Shown: positions 1 to 8,823, numbered from the stretch's first letter. The stretch is 44,295 nt of DNA from an uncultured Collinsella sp. (GCA_900542175.1 UQNC01000010.1:1-44295), one strand, 5' to 3'. Made by a program: numbers and translations. Notes: generated by a model not told the origin, from the letters alone.

Positions 1-15
1 ACGCGCATAAAGAAA

Positions 16-49
16 GCCTCCCATTTCTCATGTCCAAGAAATGGGAGGC
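16..49 (-). terminator. Rho-independent terminator after the degV-family gene
   Basis: A perfect 13-bp inverted repeat (16-28 and 37-49) with an 8-nt loop. Read on the minus strand it is followed by a T-rich run (TTTCTTTAT), as expected for an intrinsic terminator about 65 nt past the stop codon of the DegV-family gene. Confidence 0.85.
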
Positions 50-113
50 AGTTCACAAACGTGAGGCGGGCCGTTTTCGTTTGAGCAATCATGCAGCGAT
101 GTGATGGGGCAAA

Positions 114-1004
114 TTAATCCACGCGTTTGTCGCCCATAAAGAAGAGCGCCACCGTGCCAGGTCCGGTATGCGAGCCAATCAGAGTACCGATGTTATTGAT
201 CTCAATCTTGCCTTTAAGCTGCGGAATCTGTTCCTCGATCAGCGCCGCAACTGCCTCGGCATCCTCGCGGCACGCCGAGTGCGACATGACGCACTTACCC
301 GAATAATCCGCACCGTCCTGCACGTGTGCCATCATGGTCTTAGCCATCTCGGAAATCGCGCGCTTCTTAGTGCGAATCTTCTCACGTGGCGACAGCCCAC
401 CTTCGCAATCGACCGTCATAAGCGGGCAAATCTTAAGCGCCGTGCCGATGATCGCGCTCGCAGCCGAAATGCGACCGCCGCGCAGGTAGCTCGACAGATC
501 GGTCGAGAAGAACCAGTGGTGCAGGTTGAGCTTGTGCTCCTCGATCCAGGCAGCCGTCTCGTCGAGTGAAGCCCCGCTATCGCGCACGTCGGCGGCACAT
601 TCCGCCAGCAGGCCAAAGCCCGAAGACGCCGCCAGCGAATCGATGACGCGCACCTTGCCGCCCTGGGGATAGCGATCCGCGAGCATCTGCGCCGCAACGC
701 AAGCCGAGCCATACGTACCCGAAATACCCGACGACAACGTCAGGTGCAGCACGTCTTTACCCTCGGCAACAAGCGGCTCCCAAAACTCCTCGTACTCACC
801 CACGCTCACCTGAGACGTCTTGGGCATGGCGCCTGCGGCAATCTGGGCAAAAAACTCGTCCGGCGTAATCGACTGATACAGATCGTCCGTATAGACAACA
901 TCGTCGATCTCGTAATGAAAACACACGACAGGGATATTGCGCGATTCAAAGAACTCCCGAGTTCGATCGGCGGCGGATTCACAGGTCAGGACAAAATCAC
1001 TCAT
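114..1004 (-). CDS. DegV family fatty-acid-binding protein
   Basis: A 296-residue protein of the DegV family. These are cytosolic proteins that bind a fatty acid between two domains and, in Gram-positive bacteria, can pass it to fatty acid kinase FakA as FakB subunits. The N-terminal FVLTCESAADR segment and the central LSSGISGTYGSA motif, which contacts the lipid carboxylate, are both present, and the length is normal for the family. The start is placed at 1004 because AAGGAG lies 6 nt upstream of that ATG. The in-frame ATG at 1022 has no comparable site and contributes the AAGGAG itself. The gene is monocistronic, divergent from fbp, and followed by a strong terminator. No fakA is in the window, so the FakB role is inferred from family membership only. 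Confidence 0.92.
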   Translation of the reverse strand: MSDFVLTCESAADRTREFFESRNIPVVCFHYEIDDVVYTDDLYQSITPDEFFAQIAAGAMPKTSQVSVGEYEEFWEPLVAEGKDVLHLTLSSGISGTYGSACVAAQMLADRYPQGGKVRVIDSLAASSGFGLLAECAADVRDSGASLDETAAWIEEHKLNLHHWFFSTDLSSYLRGGRISAASAIIGTALKICPLMTVDCEGGLSPREKIRTKKRAISEMAKTMMAHVQDGADYSGKCVMSHSACREDAEAVAALIEEQIPQLKGKIEINNIGTLIGSHTGPGTVALFFMGDKRVD

Positions 1005-1032
1005 ATGAGGCTCCTTACTCATTGCTGCGCAA

Positions 1033-1041
1033 ATTATCGCA
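1033..1041 (-). promoter_or_regulatory. Candidate extended -10 promoter of the degV-family gene
   Basis: On the minus strand the sequence TGCGATAAT (TGn plus a GATAAT -10 hexamer) lies about 29 nt upstream of the start codon at 1004. No good -35 hexamer is visible at 17 nt, which is tolerable for an extended -10 promoter. Confidence 0.35.
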
Positions 1042-1268
1042 CAGTGAGCCTACATACGGTACATATGTCCACTATTTACCAAATCGAACCAAAAATAGCG
1101 AACATCTTTACCACCATCGTTTCCACCGACCCCACGCATAAATATCTGAGAAAACACCCTCTATCGTCTCCACTCAACCGCCATATCTACCTCCACTAAA
1201 TCGATTTACCAAACCGTTCGGCTAACAATTCGGCCGCCCATCCCCAATCGAAACAAAAGCGGCGCATA

Positions 1269-1296
1269 CTGATAAACGTTTTACGCTGTTTATCAG
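1269..1296 (+). promoter_or_regulatory. Perfect 9-bp inverted repeat upstream of fbp
   Basis: CTGATAAAC (1269-1277) is mirrored exactly by GTTTATCAG (1288-1296) with a 10-nt spacer. It ends 28 nt before the fbp start codon and is followed by TTTTACC. It could be a repressor operator or a weak attenuator hairpin. Sequence alone does not decide between them. Confidence 0.5.
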
Positions 1297-1324
1297 TTTT
1301 ACCAGCCCTATCGGAAGGTGTTTC

Positions 1325-3241
1325 ATGGTCGCATTCGATCGCAATCCGCAAGACTTCAAGTATCTGCGCCTGCTGTCGAGACAGTTTCCCACCGAGCAAT
1401 CCGCGTTTACCGAGATCATCAACCTCTCGGCCATCCTCAACCTGCCCAAAGGCACTGAGCATTTTATGAGCGACGTGTATGGCGAGTACGAAGCCTTTAT
1501 GCACATCCTCAACAACTGCTCGGGCGTCGTGCGCGAGCATGTCGACGAAATCTTTGGCGAAACGCTCTCCTTTGACGAGAAGGGCGAGCTGTGCACGCTC
1601 ATCTACTACCCGCGCGAGAAGATCGAGCTGGTCCGCAGCCAGCGCGAGGACTCGCCCACCTGGTACAAGACGATGCTTGACCAGCTCATCATGGTCGCCC
1701 GCTCGCTTTCGAGCCGCTATACGCGCTCCAAGGTGCGTAAGGCCATCCCACGCGATTACGCCTACATCATCGACGAGCTGCTACACACGCATCCGGACGA
1801 GAACAACTATCGCGTGCGCTATCACGAGCGCATCGTGGAGTCCATCCTAGAGACCGCCAGCGCCGACGACTTTATCGAGTCGCTCGCCTCGCTCATCAAG
1901 CGCCTGGCCGTCGACCACCTGCACCTGGTGGGCGATATCTTCGACCGCGGTGGCGGCGCGGCCAAAATTATGGACCGCCTGCTCACCTACCATTCACTCG
2001 ACATCCAGTGGGGCAACCACGACCTGCTGTGGATGGGCGCTGCGGCCGGTGAACCTGCCTGCATCGCCACGGTGCTGCGCAACAACCTACGCTACGACAA
2101 CTACGAGATCCTGGAGAACGACTACGGCATCTCGCTGCGTGAACTTGTCGCCTTTGCTGATGCCACCTACACCGCCGGCGAGTCCATCACCCCGCTGATC
2201 AAGGCCATCAACGTGCTGCTCTTTAAGCTCGAGGGCCAGATTATCCAGCGCCATCCCGAGTTCGACATGACCGACCGCCTGTTACTCGACAAGATCGAAC
2301 ACGACACCGGCACGGTCACGCTCGCCGACGGCAGCGTGTGGCCGCTCACGACCAACGACTTCCCCACCGTCGACCCGGCGGACCCCTATACGCTCACGTC
2401 TCAGGAGCAGCACATCATCGACAAGCTCGTGTCCGAGTTTGTCACCGCCGATCACCTGCATCGCCATATCGATTTCCTCTATTCCCACGGCTCGATGTAC
2501 AAGGTTGCCAACGGCAACCTGCTGTTCCATGGCTGCGTGCCACTCAACGAAGACGGCACCTTTAGCAGCATGAACTGCCTGGGCACCTGGCACACTGGCC
2601 GCGATTATCTCGATTTTTGCGACTACATCGCCCGCCGCGCCTGGCGTGTGGGCGACCGCGACGCTCTCGACTGGATGTGGTACCTGTGGATTGGCTTTAA
2701 CTCACCCGCCAGCGGACGCCTGGTGCGTACCTTTGAGCGCGCCTATATCGCCGATAAGAGCACCTGGGTCGAGCCGATGGACCCGTACTTTACGCTTACC
2801 AAGTCGCCCTCGGGCTGCGACGACATCATGCGCGAGTTTGGCGTCACGCCCATGGCATGTTCACCGACCGGCCACATCATCAACGGCCACACGCCCGTTA
2901 AAACCACCAAGGGCGAGCAGCCCATCCGCGCCGAGGGCAAGCTGCTGGTCATCGATGGCGGCTTCTGCCGCGCTTACCATCCCAAGACGGGTATCGCCGG
3001 CTATACGCTCATCTCGAGCTCGCGCGGCTGCCGCCTCAAGTCGCACCGGGCCTTTACGACGGTTGCCGAGGCACTCACCCGCAACGTCGATATCGAAAGC
3101 GAGACCAACCGCTTTGACGGGGCCGACCGTCGCCGCATGGTGAGCGACACCGATTCCGGTGTCAAGATCCGCAGCCAGATCCAGGACCTGCGCCAGCTGC
3201 TCGATGCATATAGAAACGGTGCTATCGAGGAGCGCGCCTAG
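1325..3241 (+). CDS. fbp: Class III fructose-1,6-bisphosphatase
   Basis: A 638-residue FBPase of the Firmicutes-type class III family, at the usual family length of roughly 640-670. It hydrolyses fructose-1,6-bisphosphate to fructose-6-phosphate in gluconeogenesis. The calcineurin-like metallophosphatase core is visible: GDIFDRGG near residues 203-210, WGNHDLLWMGA near 229-239, and a C-terminal INGHTPVK segment with the metal-binding His. The start ATG at 1325 has GGAAGGTG just upstream. The first GtrA-like gene follows closely and may be cotranscribed. The inverted repeat 28 nt upstream is a candidate control site. Family assignment is secure. Confidence 0.96.
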   Translation: MVAFDRNPQDFKYLRLLSRQFPTEQSAFTEIINLSAILNLPKGTEHFMSDVYGEYEAFMHILNNCSGVVREHVDEIFGETLSFDEKGELCTLIYYPREKIELVRSQREDSPTWYKTMLDQLIMVARSLSSRYTRSKVRKAIPRDYAYIIDELLHTHPDENNYRVRYHERIVESILETASADDFIESLASLIKRLAVDHLHLVGDIFDRGGGAAKIMDRLLTYHSLDIQWGNHDLLWMGAAAGEPACIATVLRNNLRYDNYEILENDYGISLRELVAFADATYTAGESITPLIKAINVLLFKLEGQIIQRHPEFDMTDRLLLDKIEHDTGTVTLADGSVWPLTTNDFPTVDPADPYTLTSQEQHIIDKLVSEFVTADHLHRHIDFLYSHGSMYKVANGNLLFHGCVPLNEDGTFSSMNCLGTWHTGRDYLDFCDYIARRAWRVGDRDALDWMWYLWIGFNSPASGRLVRTFERAYIADKSTWVEPMDPYFTLTKSPSGCDDIMREFGVTPMACSPTGHIINGHTPVKTTKGEQPIRAEGKLLVIDGGFCRAYHPKTGIAGYTLISSSRGCRLKSHRAFTTVAEALTRNVDIESETNRFDGADRRRMVSDTDSGVKIRSQIQDLRQLLDAYRNGAIEERA

Positions 3242-3319
3242 CTCCACCCGTGGGGATTGGCTAAACTTGCTGAGTTTGTCATCCCCGCGGCGCTTCGGCG
3301 CCAGCTTAAGGCAGGTACC

Positions 3320-3715
3320 ATGCAAAAGCTCCTTGCGCAGATCATGAAATTTGGCGTCGTCGGTGTCATTGCCACGGTCATCGACTTTGGCATTATGAAT
3401 CTGCTCCACTACGGTCTGGGCCTCAACATCCTAATCGCCAACACCAGCGGCTTTATCATCTCACTCATCTTTAACTACCTCGCCAGCATGAAGTACGTGT
3501 TTGCGCACAAGGAGGGCATGAGCCGCCGCCGCGAGTTCATTATCTTTGTCGTGCTGTCCGTGATCGGCCTGGTACTCAACGACGCTATCGTGTTGACACT
3601 CAACGCCGGTCTGGGACTCGAGGCCAATATCGCCAAGATCTGCGCCACCGCGCTTGTCATGGTCTACAACTTTGTGACCCGAAAGATCTTCCTGGAAGGC
3701 GACGAGACCAAGTAA
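3320..3715 (+). CDS. GtrA family membrane protein (copy 1)
   Basis: A small integral membrane protein of about 131 residues with four hydrophobic segments, of the GtrA family (PF04138), which includes flippase-like proteins that help move lipid-linked sugars for surface glycan decoration. Family signatures are the opening KFGVVGVIATVIDFG, the central FNYLASMKYVF, and the late YNFVTRKIF. The ATG at 3320 is preferred because AAGGCAGG lies 5-9 nt upstream. A TTG at 3257 would add 21 residues but its purine-rich stretch abuts the codon. It follows fbp with under 80 nt between them, and a paralog lies 218 bp downstream. Substrate is unknown. Confidence 0.85.
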   Translation: MQKLLAQIMKFGVVGVIATVIDFGIMNLLHYGLGLNILIANTSGFIISLIFNYLASMKYVFAHKEGMSRRREFIIFVVLSVIGLVLNDAIVLTLNAGLGLEANIAKICATALVMVYNFVTRKIFLEGDETK

Positions 3716-3797
3716 CTCGCAACCTTACAGCTTTACGATGCCCACGGATGACGCACGTCGAGCGCTGTGTCGTTCGTGGGCTTTGCTCGTTTACGGG

Positions 3798-3836
3798 CAA
3801 ATTTTCAACGTTTGCGGATTAGCTCTTGAAAATTTG
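3798..3836. promoter_or_regulatory. Perfect 11-bp inverted repeat between the two gtrA genes
   Basis: CAAATTTTCAA (3798-3808) and its exact complement TTGAAAATTTG (3826-3836) are separated by 17 nt in an AT-rich stretch before the second GtrA gene. A TTGAAA and a TATAGT (3846-3851) overlap or follow it but are only 14 nt apart, so any promoter here is uncertain. A repressor operator is a reasonable guess. Confidence 0.45.
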
Positions 3837-3933
3837 GCGAGTTCGTATAGTTCTTGGCAAGGACCTTACGTTTCCCTTGCAAAAGCTCTAAAGTATCCTC
3901 TGCTCGATTCATCAACGCATTGGATGTGATTAC

Positions 3934-4341
3934 GTGCGCAAGGCACTGGCACAACCTCATACCAAGCAGTTCCTCAAGTTCGCTGTCGTGGGTCTTATCT
4001 CCTTTGGCATCGACTGGGGTATGCTCATTGCGCTCGTCGAGCTGTTTCACCTCGACTTTTTGATGAGCACCACGGTCTCGTTTACCACGTCCGTCGTGGT
4101 CAACTACTGGCTCAGCATGAAGTACGTGTTCGACCATCGCGAGGGCATGAGCCGCAAGCGCGAGTTCACGATCTTCACCATCCTGTCGGTGATCGGCCTG
4201 GGCCTCAACGACCTGTACATGTTTGTGGGCGTCACGTTTTTGAGCATCGGCTACCAGGCCATGAAGGCCATCGCCACGTTCCTCGTCACCTGGTACAACT
4301 ACTTCAGCCGCCGCTTCTTCCTCGAGGGCGCACGGTCGTAG
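3934..4341 (+). CDS. GtrA family membrane protein (copy 2)
   Basis: A 135-residue four-helix membrane protein, paralogous to the GtrA protein just upstream. Both share the patterns KFxVVG, SMKYVFxH, EGMSR, REFxIF and LSVIGLxLND, pointing to tandem duplication followed by divergence. The likely role is membrane translocation or handling of a lipid-linked sugar, by family. The start codon is GTG at 3934, since no in-frame ATG precedes it, and the ribosome-binding site is weak. A strong plus-strand terminator follows, so the fbp-gtrA-gtrA group ends here. No glycosyltransferase partner is adjacent. Confidence 0.85.
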   Translation: MRKALAQPHTKQFLKFAVVGLISFGIDWGMLIALVELFHLDFLMSTTVSFTTSVVVNYWLSMKYVFDHREGMSRKREFTIFTILSVIGLGLNDLYMFVGVTFLSIGYQAMKAIATFLVTWYNYFSRRFFLEGARS

Positions 4342-4367
4342 TCGATTCGCTATTTGCTTGAATGTAT

Positions 4368-4405
4368 AACCGGTTGGAATTCCCATTCCAACCGGTTTTT
4401 TGTTT
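4368..4405 (+). terminator. Rho-independent terminator after second gtrA
   Basis: A 13-bp perfect stem (4368-4380 with 4385-4397) with a 4-nt TCCC loop, followed by TTTTTGTTT on the plus strand. Confidence 0.9.
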
Positions 4406-4440
4406 GCCGAGAGACCCGGCGACCCAATCCCATTCGCATG

Positions 4441-4478
4441 AAAAACGGGCGGCCCGGATGTCTGTCGGAACCGCCCGT
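4441..4478 (-). terminator. Terminator of the DUF4430 operon
   Basis: ACGGGCGG / CCGCCCGT stem (4445-4452 with 4471-4478), followed on the minus strand by TTTTTC. It lies 23 nt past the stop codon of the small DUF4430 gene and closes the minus-strand unit. Confidence 0.8.
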
Positions 4479-4500
4479 CTGGCGCGCTATGTCGAAGCCT

Positions 4501-5394
4501 CTAGCCTGTAACGTAATACCAGACCACGTTGTCGCCGTTGGAGAGAACGTAGTTGCTGCAGGCCGTCATGGGCGTTGTGCCGTTGACGGAGTACATCCAG
4601 CCGCTCGTGCCGCCGTACTGTTTCTCGGCCAAACCACCAATCGCAGAAACATACGTGCCGTACGACGAGCCATGTGCGTTGACAGAAAGGCCCAGCGCGC
4701 ACAGGGCATCGTAGACGGTAGCGCCTTCGTTAAAGGTAAAGGTGCCACCAGAAGACACAGGATTGCCCACAGCGCTCGATGTGACCGAAACCGTCACCGT
4801 TACGAAGCTGGACTCCTGCGAGCCGCCCTGGCCGCCCGAGGAGGCGTTTCCACCATTAGAGGATGAGGCTCCATCAGACGACTGGCCACCGCCAGACGCA
4901 TTGGAAGTATCACCGACTCCCGTATTTTGGGCAGCGGATTTATCGCCAGACTTCTTGCCGTCCTGGTCCTCGGACTTCTTGTTATCCGAGTTCTTGTCCG
5001 ATTCCTTGTTTGAAGACTCGGAATCGTCCTTGGACTTGGACTCATCAGAATGCTTGGACTCATCTTTTGCGTCATTCGATGACTTAGAATCCTTGGAACT
5101 GGCCTCGCCCGAAGTCGTAGTCGAGCCAGACACCTTGGTGTCCTTGGTTACGACGCTCTCCCCCGTCACGGTCTGAATGATCCAGTCGATGGACCAGGCA
5201 CCGCTCTCGGAAGGATGGACGAAACCCAGCGAGACGACGATCAGAATGGTGCACGCGGCAGTCAGGACGCCGAGGAGCGTCTTGCGACGAGGGGCGGACG
5301 CCGCCGAAGCGGCGCCCTGTTGCTTTGCATCGTCGAACTGAATGAACGAGGAATCTGGTTGCTTGGGGTCAGCGTCCTTGGATTTATTGGACAC
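4501..5394 (-). CDS. Membrane-anchored DUF4430 (transcobalamin-like) surface protein
   Basis: A protein of about 297 residues with a single N-terminal membrane segment (TLLGVLTAACTILIVV) after a charged cytosolic tail. A long Ser/Asp/Lys-rich spacer of about 90 residues follows, then Gly/Ser-rich sequence, and a C-terminal DUF4430 domain ending in SGWMYSVNGTTP and a VVWYYVTG strand. DUF4430 (PF14478) is related to the C-terminal domain of transcobalamin and intrinsic factor, so surface cobalamin binding is the inferred role. Start: the stop of the upstream gene sits inside TAGGTGAGGGCTGTG. I take the GTG at 5394, with AGGTGA as ribosome-binding site. A GTG at 5403 immediately after the stop is the alternative. 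The layout implies translational coupling, and therefore control by the same cobalamin riboswitch. Confidence 0.85.
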   Translation of the reverse strand: MSNKSKDADPKQPDSSFIQFDDAKQQGAASAASAPRRKTLLGVLTAACTILIVVSLGFVHPSESGAWSIDWIIQTVTGESVVTKDTKVSGSTTTSGEASSKDSKSSNDAKDESKHSDESKSKDDSESSNKESDKNSDNKKSEDQDGKKSGDKSAAQNTGVGDTSNASGGGQSSDGASSSNGGNASSGGQGGSQESSFVTVTVSVTSSAVGNPVSSGGTFTFNEGATVYDALCALGLSVNAHGSSYGTYVSAIGGLAEKQYGGTSGWMYSVNGTTPMTACSNYVLSNGDNVVWYYVTG

Positions 5395-5403
5395 AGCCCT
5401 CAC

Positions 5404-8400
5404 CTACCGACGTTTGGTGAACACGAACACGCCGACGATGGCGAGACCGATGACGCCGGCGGCAACGCCAACAATGGCGAGCGGGTTGGTGCCAGTCTCC
5501 TGCTCGGAGGCACTAGAGGACTTCTTAGCAGTGGTCGTGGAAGCAGCACCCGTATCGGACTTGGAATCGGACTTCTTGTCGGACTTGTTGTCCTTCTTGT
5601 CAGACTTCTTGTCAGACTTCTTCTCGTCCTTCTTATCGGACTTATCGGTGTCCTTCTTGTCGGACTTGTTGTCCTTGGTCTCGGTCTTGGTCGACACCGT
5701 CGTCTTGGTCGTCGGCTTATGACCCGGGGCGATAGCGCCGCCGGCCTGCTGGCCCTTCGTGCCGGAGCCGGAACCCGTGCCCGTGCCAGCACCGGAACCG
5801 TTGCCAGCGCCACCGTTGCCACCATTAGTGCCAGAACCGCCATTGCCGCCAGGGTTGGTGGCATTCTTGGTCCACTTGGCATACAGCGTCAGATCGGCCG
5901 TCACCGGCATACTGAAGTCATACGCCTGCGTGCAAGTCTCATCGGTGAACCAACCGCCGAAAGTGTAGCCATCGCGCGTCGGATCGGCCGGCTTGACCAG
6001 CTTGCCGTCGGCCGTAGTCTGGAAGTCGACCTTAGAACCCTCGCCAGTCTCAAACGAGACCTTAACGCCACCACTCAGCTTGAAAAGCGTGCCGGAATCG
6101 TTGATGTAGTAGAGGTTACCCTTGGCATCGCAGGCAATCGGCGAGTCACAGTAATTGTTGTGTCCCGCTGCGCTAAACGCACCGGTCGCCTGCGCGTCAC
6201 CCATCTTGTAGCGATACACGCCACCGCCCGAGGTGTAGCTCACATAGTCGGAAGTCGCACCATAGTTGACAGTGAAATAAACGTACGCGTCATCCGCCTG
6301 GACACTCACGAGCGGTGCGCCCTTGATGCCACCGGCAGGAAGCACGGAGCCATCGGCAGACGAAACCAACGTCGTAGCAAAGTCATTATCAAGGTCGACA
6401 ATCGCCAGCGCCGAACCGCCAGAAACCTCGCCACCGACAATTAGCTTATTGCCATACAGCGTGGGCATGCAGGCACAACCCGTAAGACCAAGATCGATGA
6501 CGCGTTCTTCGGAAATGCGCGAAGAGGCCCTTGCGTTTGCGTCCGACAGTGCCAGCACGTGGAGCTTGCCGTCACGCGAGATCACATAGGCATGCTTGCC
6601 GTCTTTGGACAGTACACAGCCGGAGTTGACGATGGCACCAACCGAAACGCTGCCGAGCACATCACCCGTCGACTTGCTAAGCATCTCAACGGTACCCGCA
6701 CTCGTCGGAACCAGAATATAGCCGTCGCCCACTGTAGCGCTCGTCCAGTAGTAGCCCTCATCAGCATTAACATGCTGCCAAGAAACAGCGCCGGTCAGTA
6801 TATTAATACGCGTCAGGTGACCGTTATTGTACGTACTCGTTCCATAGTCGACATCAACGGTGCCAACGTAGAGATAGTTGCCATCGACCGTCAGCTGGGA
6901 ATTTGACTGGGCAGATTTGCTCACAGAGTCAGTGACCCAAACCGTCGTCAGCGTATCGGCCGTCAGAGCCTGGACCGCACCGCCGTCGAGCGGGACGATG
7001 ACCAAGCCTTTCGTATAAATCGGACGCGTGGTGTAGCCAATCGCAGTCTGAAGGTTCGACTCGGCAAGCACCTTGCCCGACTCGGCGTCGATCTTAAGCA
7101 AACGCTTGTTCACGGCAAGGTAAACGTTGCCGTTCACGACAATAGGCTCACTCGCATTGGGATACGTGGCACCCGAGTAGGCCCTCCAATCGAACGTCCA
7201 AGAGCTTGCCAGCGCGCCCGTAGGCGTGGACACGTTCTTGACCACCGCATTGGAATTGCCACTCCAGTCGGCTTTCCAATCGGTCGGGCGCGAAGCGCTC
7301 GGATCGACTACGACTTCATCGGGATTAGGAACGGTGTCGCCAGGGGCGTAAGCCCAGACGATTTTGTCGCCCGACTTGAGCACGTAATCGCTATCGAGCT
7401 GAGGCCCGGGAACGCCGTTGACAAAGAACGACCATGCACCCGACAGCTCGGTGCCATCAAGCGGGGAGACAAGACTATGAACACCCCAATAACCAAATTG
7501 GTCGTACATCTTGGACTCAATGCCAATGGCATCGAAGTAGGCAGCGGAAGCGTCCTTGATCGTCGTGCCCTCGACAAACACCTGCGTCGAAGGATCGGTC
7601 CAGCGCTGCGCCTTCTCATCCTTCTTACCGATGATCTCCATTGAAACGGAAACCTGGCCGGGCATGGTTCCATCAAAGCCATAGACCCAAGTAACCTTGT
7701 CCCCGGCCTTGAGTGTGTAATTGCCCGCGCCGACATTGGCCGCCCGACCGTTAACGAAGAACTGCCAGAATTTCCAAGTGTTTTCGTTAACTCTCTCGCT
7801 CGAAAGCGTCACGGTCTTGTTGAACGGTGAAGTCAGCGACTCGAGATACCAGCCGTACGTGCCTTTCCCCGTTTTGGCGCCAATGCCAGCCTTTTTAAAG
7901 GCCTGCTCGGAAAGATCAGCAGCGGTCGCGCCCTCTTCCACCAAAGCTGTCGTGGGCTGCGCCCATGTCTGCTGAGCACCCGAGGTGTCCTGGCCGATAA
8001 CGGTGCAGCTAACGGAAATCTGATTGGCGGGTGCGGGGTCGCCGTACTTCGAGTAGCACCAGACGACGGAGTCGCCGTCCTTGAGCGTGTAGCCGCCCGC
8101 GCCGACCGCGGAGGCGCTGCCGTTGACGAACAGCTGCCAGTGCGCGCCGGTCGCCGGGTCGTAGGCGAGCGTGCGGCCGGAGTCGAAGGGCGACGTGATC
8201 GAGTTGAGCGCCCAGCCCCAGGAGCCGTTGGGGTCGTAGTCGGCTTTGAGGCCGGCCTGCTTGAAGAGCTGCTCGGAGAGGTCGGCCGCGGTCGAGCCCT
8301 CCTTCAGCGTGATCTGCTGGGCGGCAGCCCAGGTCTGCTGGGCGCCCCCGGCGTCGGTGCCGACGACGGAGCACGTGGCCGCGACCTCTTGGCCTGCGGC

Positions 8401-8823
8401 TTCGGTAGGCTGAGATTCAGCCTCATCGGAAGCGGCTACAACACTTTTGACGTTCTGTTCGGATGAATCCGGCGAAGCAGTAGAAGCCTCGGCTGTAACA
8501 GAATCGTCCGACGCTACGCCGTTGCTATCTGCGGCATTCGTCGAAGCGCCATCGTTAACCGACGCATCGCTCGCGTTAGAGCCGGTTTCAGAAACGACAC
8601 CGTCGGCAGCACCATCCGCGGGCGCTGCGTCCTCGCCCGGCGTCGTAGCCTGAGCCACAGCCTCGGCAATGCCCTCGGCGCCCTCGGCCCACAGCTGAGC
8701 CGGCGTGGTGCCAAAGGCCATCGCGAAGGCCAGGAATGCCACCAGGCCGCGCTTGGCTACGCCGCGCGCAATTGCGCCACGGCGATGCGAGACGCGCTGA
8801 CGCTCGTCCACAAACATATCCAT
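5404..8823 (-). CDS. Large surface protein: three DUF4430 modules, beta-propeller, InlB-type repeat
   Basis: A 1139-residue protein. Order: signal peptide (charged n-region, hydrophobic core about 26-38); an acidic Ala/Ser/Thr-rich linker to about 148; three DUF4430 modules at about 148-260, 269-382 and 391-493; a PQQ-like beta-propeller at about 540-915, with repeated strands such as GYILVPTSAGTVEML; an InlB/Listeria-type repeat at about 920-985 (YTFGGWFTDETC, TLYAKW); a Gly-rich stretch; a KSDKK-repeat wall-spanning segment; a final membrane helix and KRR. It lacks a clear LPXTG before the helix (only QETGTNP). Being first behind a cobalamin riboswitch, it is inferred to capture corrinoids outside the cell. 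The start at 8823 has AGGAG just upstream and gives a normal signal peptide. An in-frame ATG at 8904 with GGAGGGAAGGGGG before it is a serious alternative. The first module is much more GC-rich than the others. Confidence 0.88.
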   Translation of the reverse strand: MDMFVDERQRVSHRRGAIARGVAKRGLVAFLAFAMAFGTTPAQLWAEGAEGIAEAVAQATTPGEDAAPADGAADGVVSETGSNASDASVNDGASTNAADSNGVASDDSVTAEASTASPDSSEQNVKSVVAASDEAESQPTEAAGQEVAATCSVVGTDAGGAQQTWAAAQQITLKEGSTAADLSEQLFKQAGLKADYDPNGSWGWALNSITSPFDSGRTLAYDPATGAHWQLFVNGSASAVGAGGYTLKDGDSVVWCYSKYGDPAPANQISVSCTVIGQDTSGAQQTWAQPTTALVEEGATAADLSEQAFKKAGIGAKTGKGTYGWYLESLTSPFNKTVTLSSERVNENTWKFWQFFVNGRAANVGAGNYTLKAGDKVTWVYGFDGTMPGQVSVSMEIIGKKDEKAQRWTDPSTQVFVEGTTIKDASAAYFDAIGIESKMYDQFGYWGVHSLVSPLDGTELSGAWSFFVNGVPGPQLDSDYVLKSGDKIVWAYAPGDTVPNPDEVVVDPSASRPTDWKADWSGNSNAVVKNVSTPTGALASSWTFDWRAYSGATYPNASEPIVVNGNVYLAVNKRLLKIDAESGKVLAESNLQTAIGYTTRPIYTKGLVIVPLDGGAVQALTADTLTTVWVTDSVSKSAQSNSQLTVDGNYLYVGTVDVDYGTSTYNNGHLTRINILTGAVSWQHVNADEGYYWTSATVGDGYILVPTSAGTVEMLSKSTGDVLGSVSVGAIVNSGCVLSKDGKHAYVISRDGKLHVLALSDANARASSRISEERVIDLGLTGCACMPTLYGNKLIVGGEVSGGSALAIVDLDNDFATTLVSSADGSVLPAGGIKGAPLVSVQADDAYVYFTVNYGATSDYVSYTSGGGVYRYKMGDAQATGAFSAAGHNNYCDSPIACDAKGNLYYINDSGTLFKLSGGVKVSFETGEGSKVDFQTTADGKLVKPADPTRDGYTFGGWFTDETCTQAYDFSMPVTADLTLYAKWTKNATNPGGNGGSGTNGGNGGAGNGSGAGTGTGSGSGTKGQQAGGAIAPGHKPTTKTTVSTKTETKDNKSDKKDTDKSDKKDEKKSDKKSDKKDNKSDKKSDSKSDTGAASTTTAKKSSSASEQETGTNPLAIVGVAAGVIGLAIVGVFVFTKRR

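Larger units (their letters stand above)
1005..1324. other. Divergent intergenic region between degV-family gene and fbp
   Basis: A 320-bp AT-richer spacer with no credible coding sequence. It holds the candidate minus-strand promoter near 1033-1041, the perfect inverted repeat at 1269-1296, and the fbp ribosome-binding site (GGAAGGTG, 1315-1322). No riboswitch class was recognised in it. Confidence 0.6.

Noticed and set aside
3738..3929. Short plus-strand frame between the gtrA genes
   Set aside because: It has no ribosome-binding site and crosses the perfect inverted repeat. The composition is not protein-like.
5560..5700. DNA repeat array or CRISPR
   Set aside because: The repeated pattern is coding for KSDKK-type low-complexity protein sequence with varying codons. 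There are no spacers.
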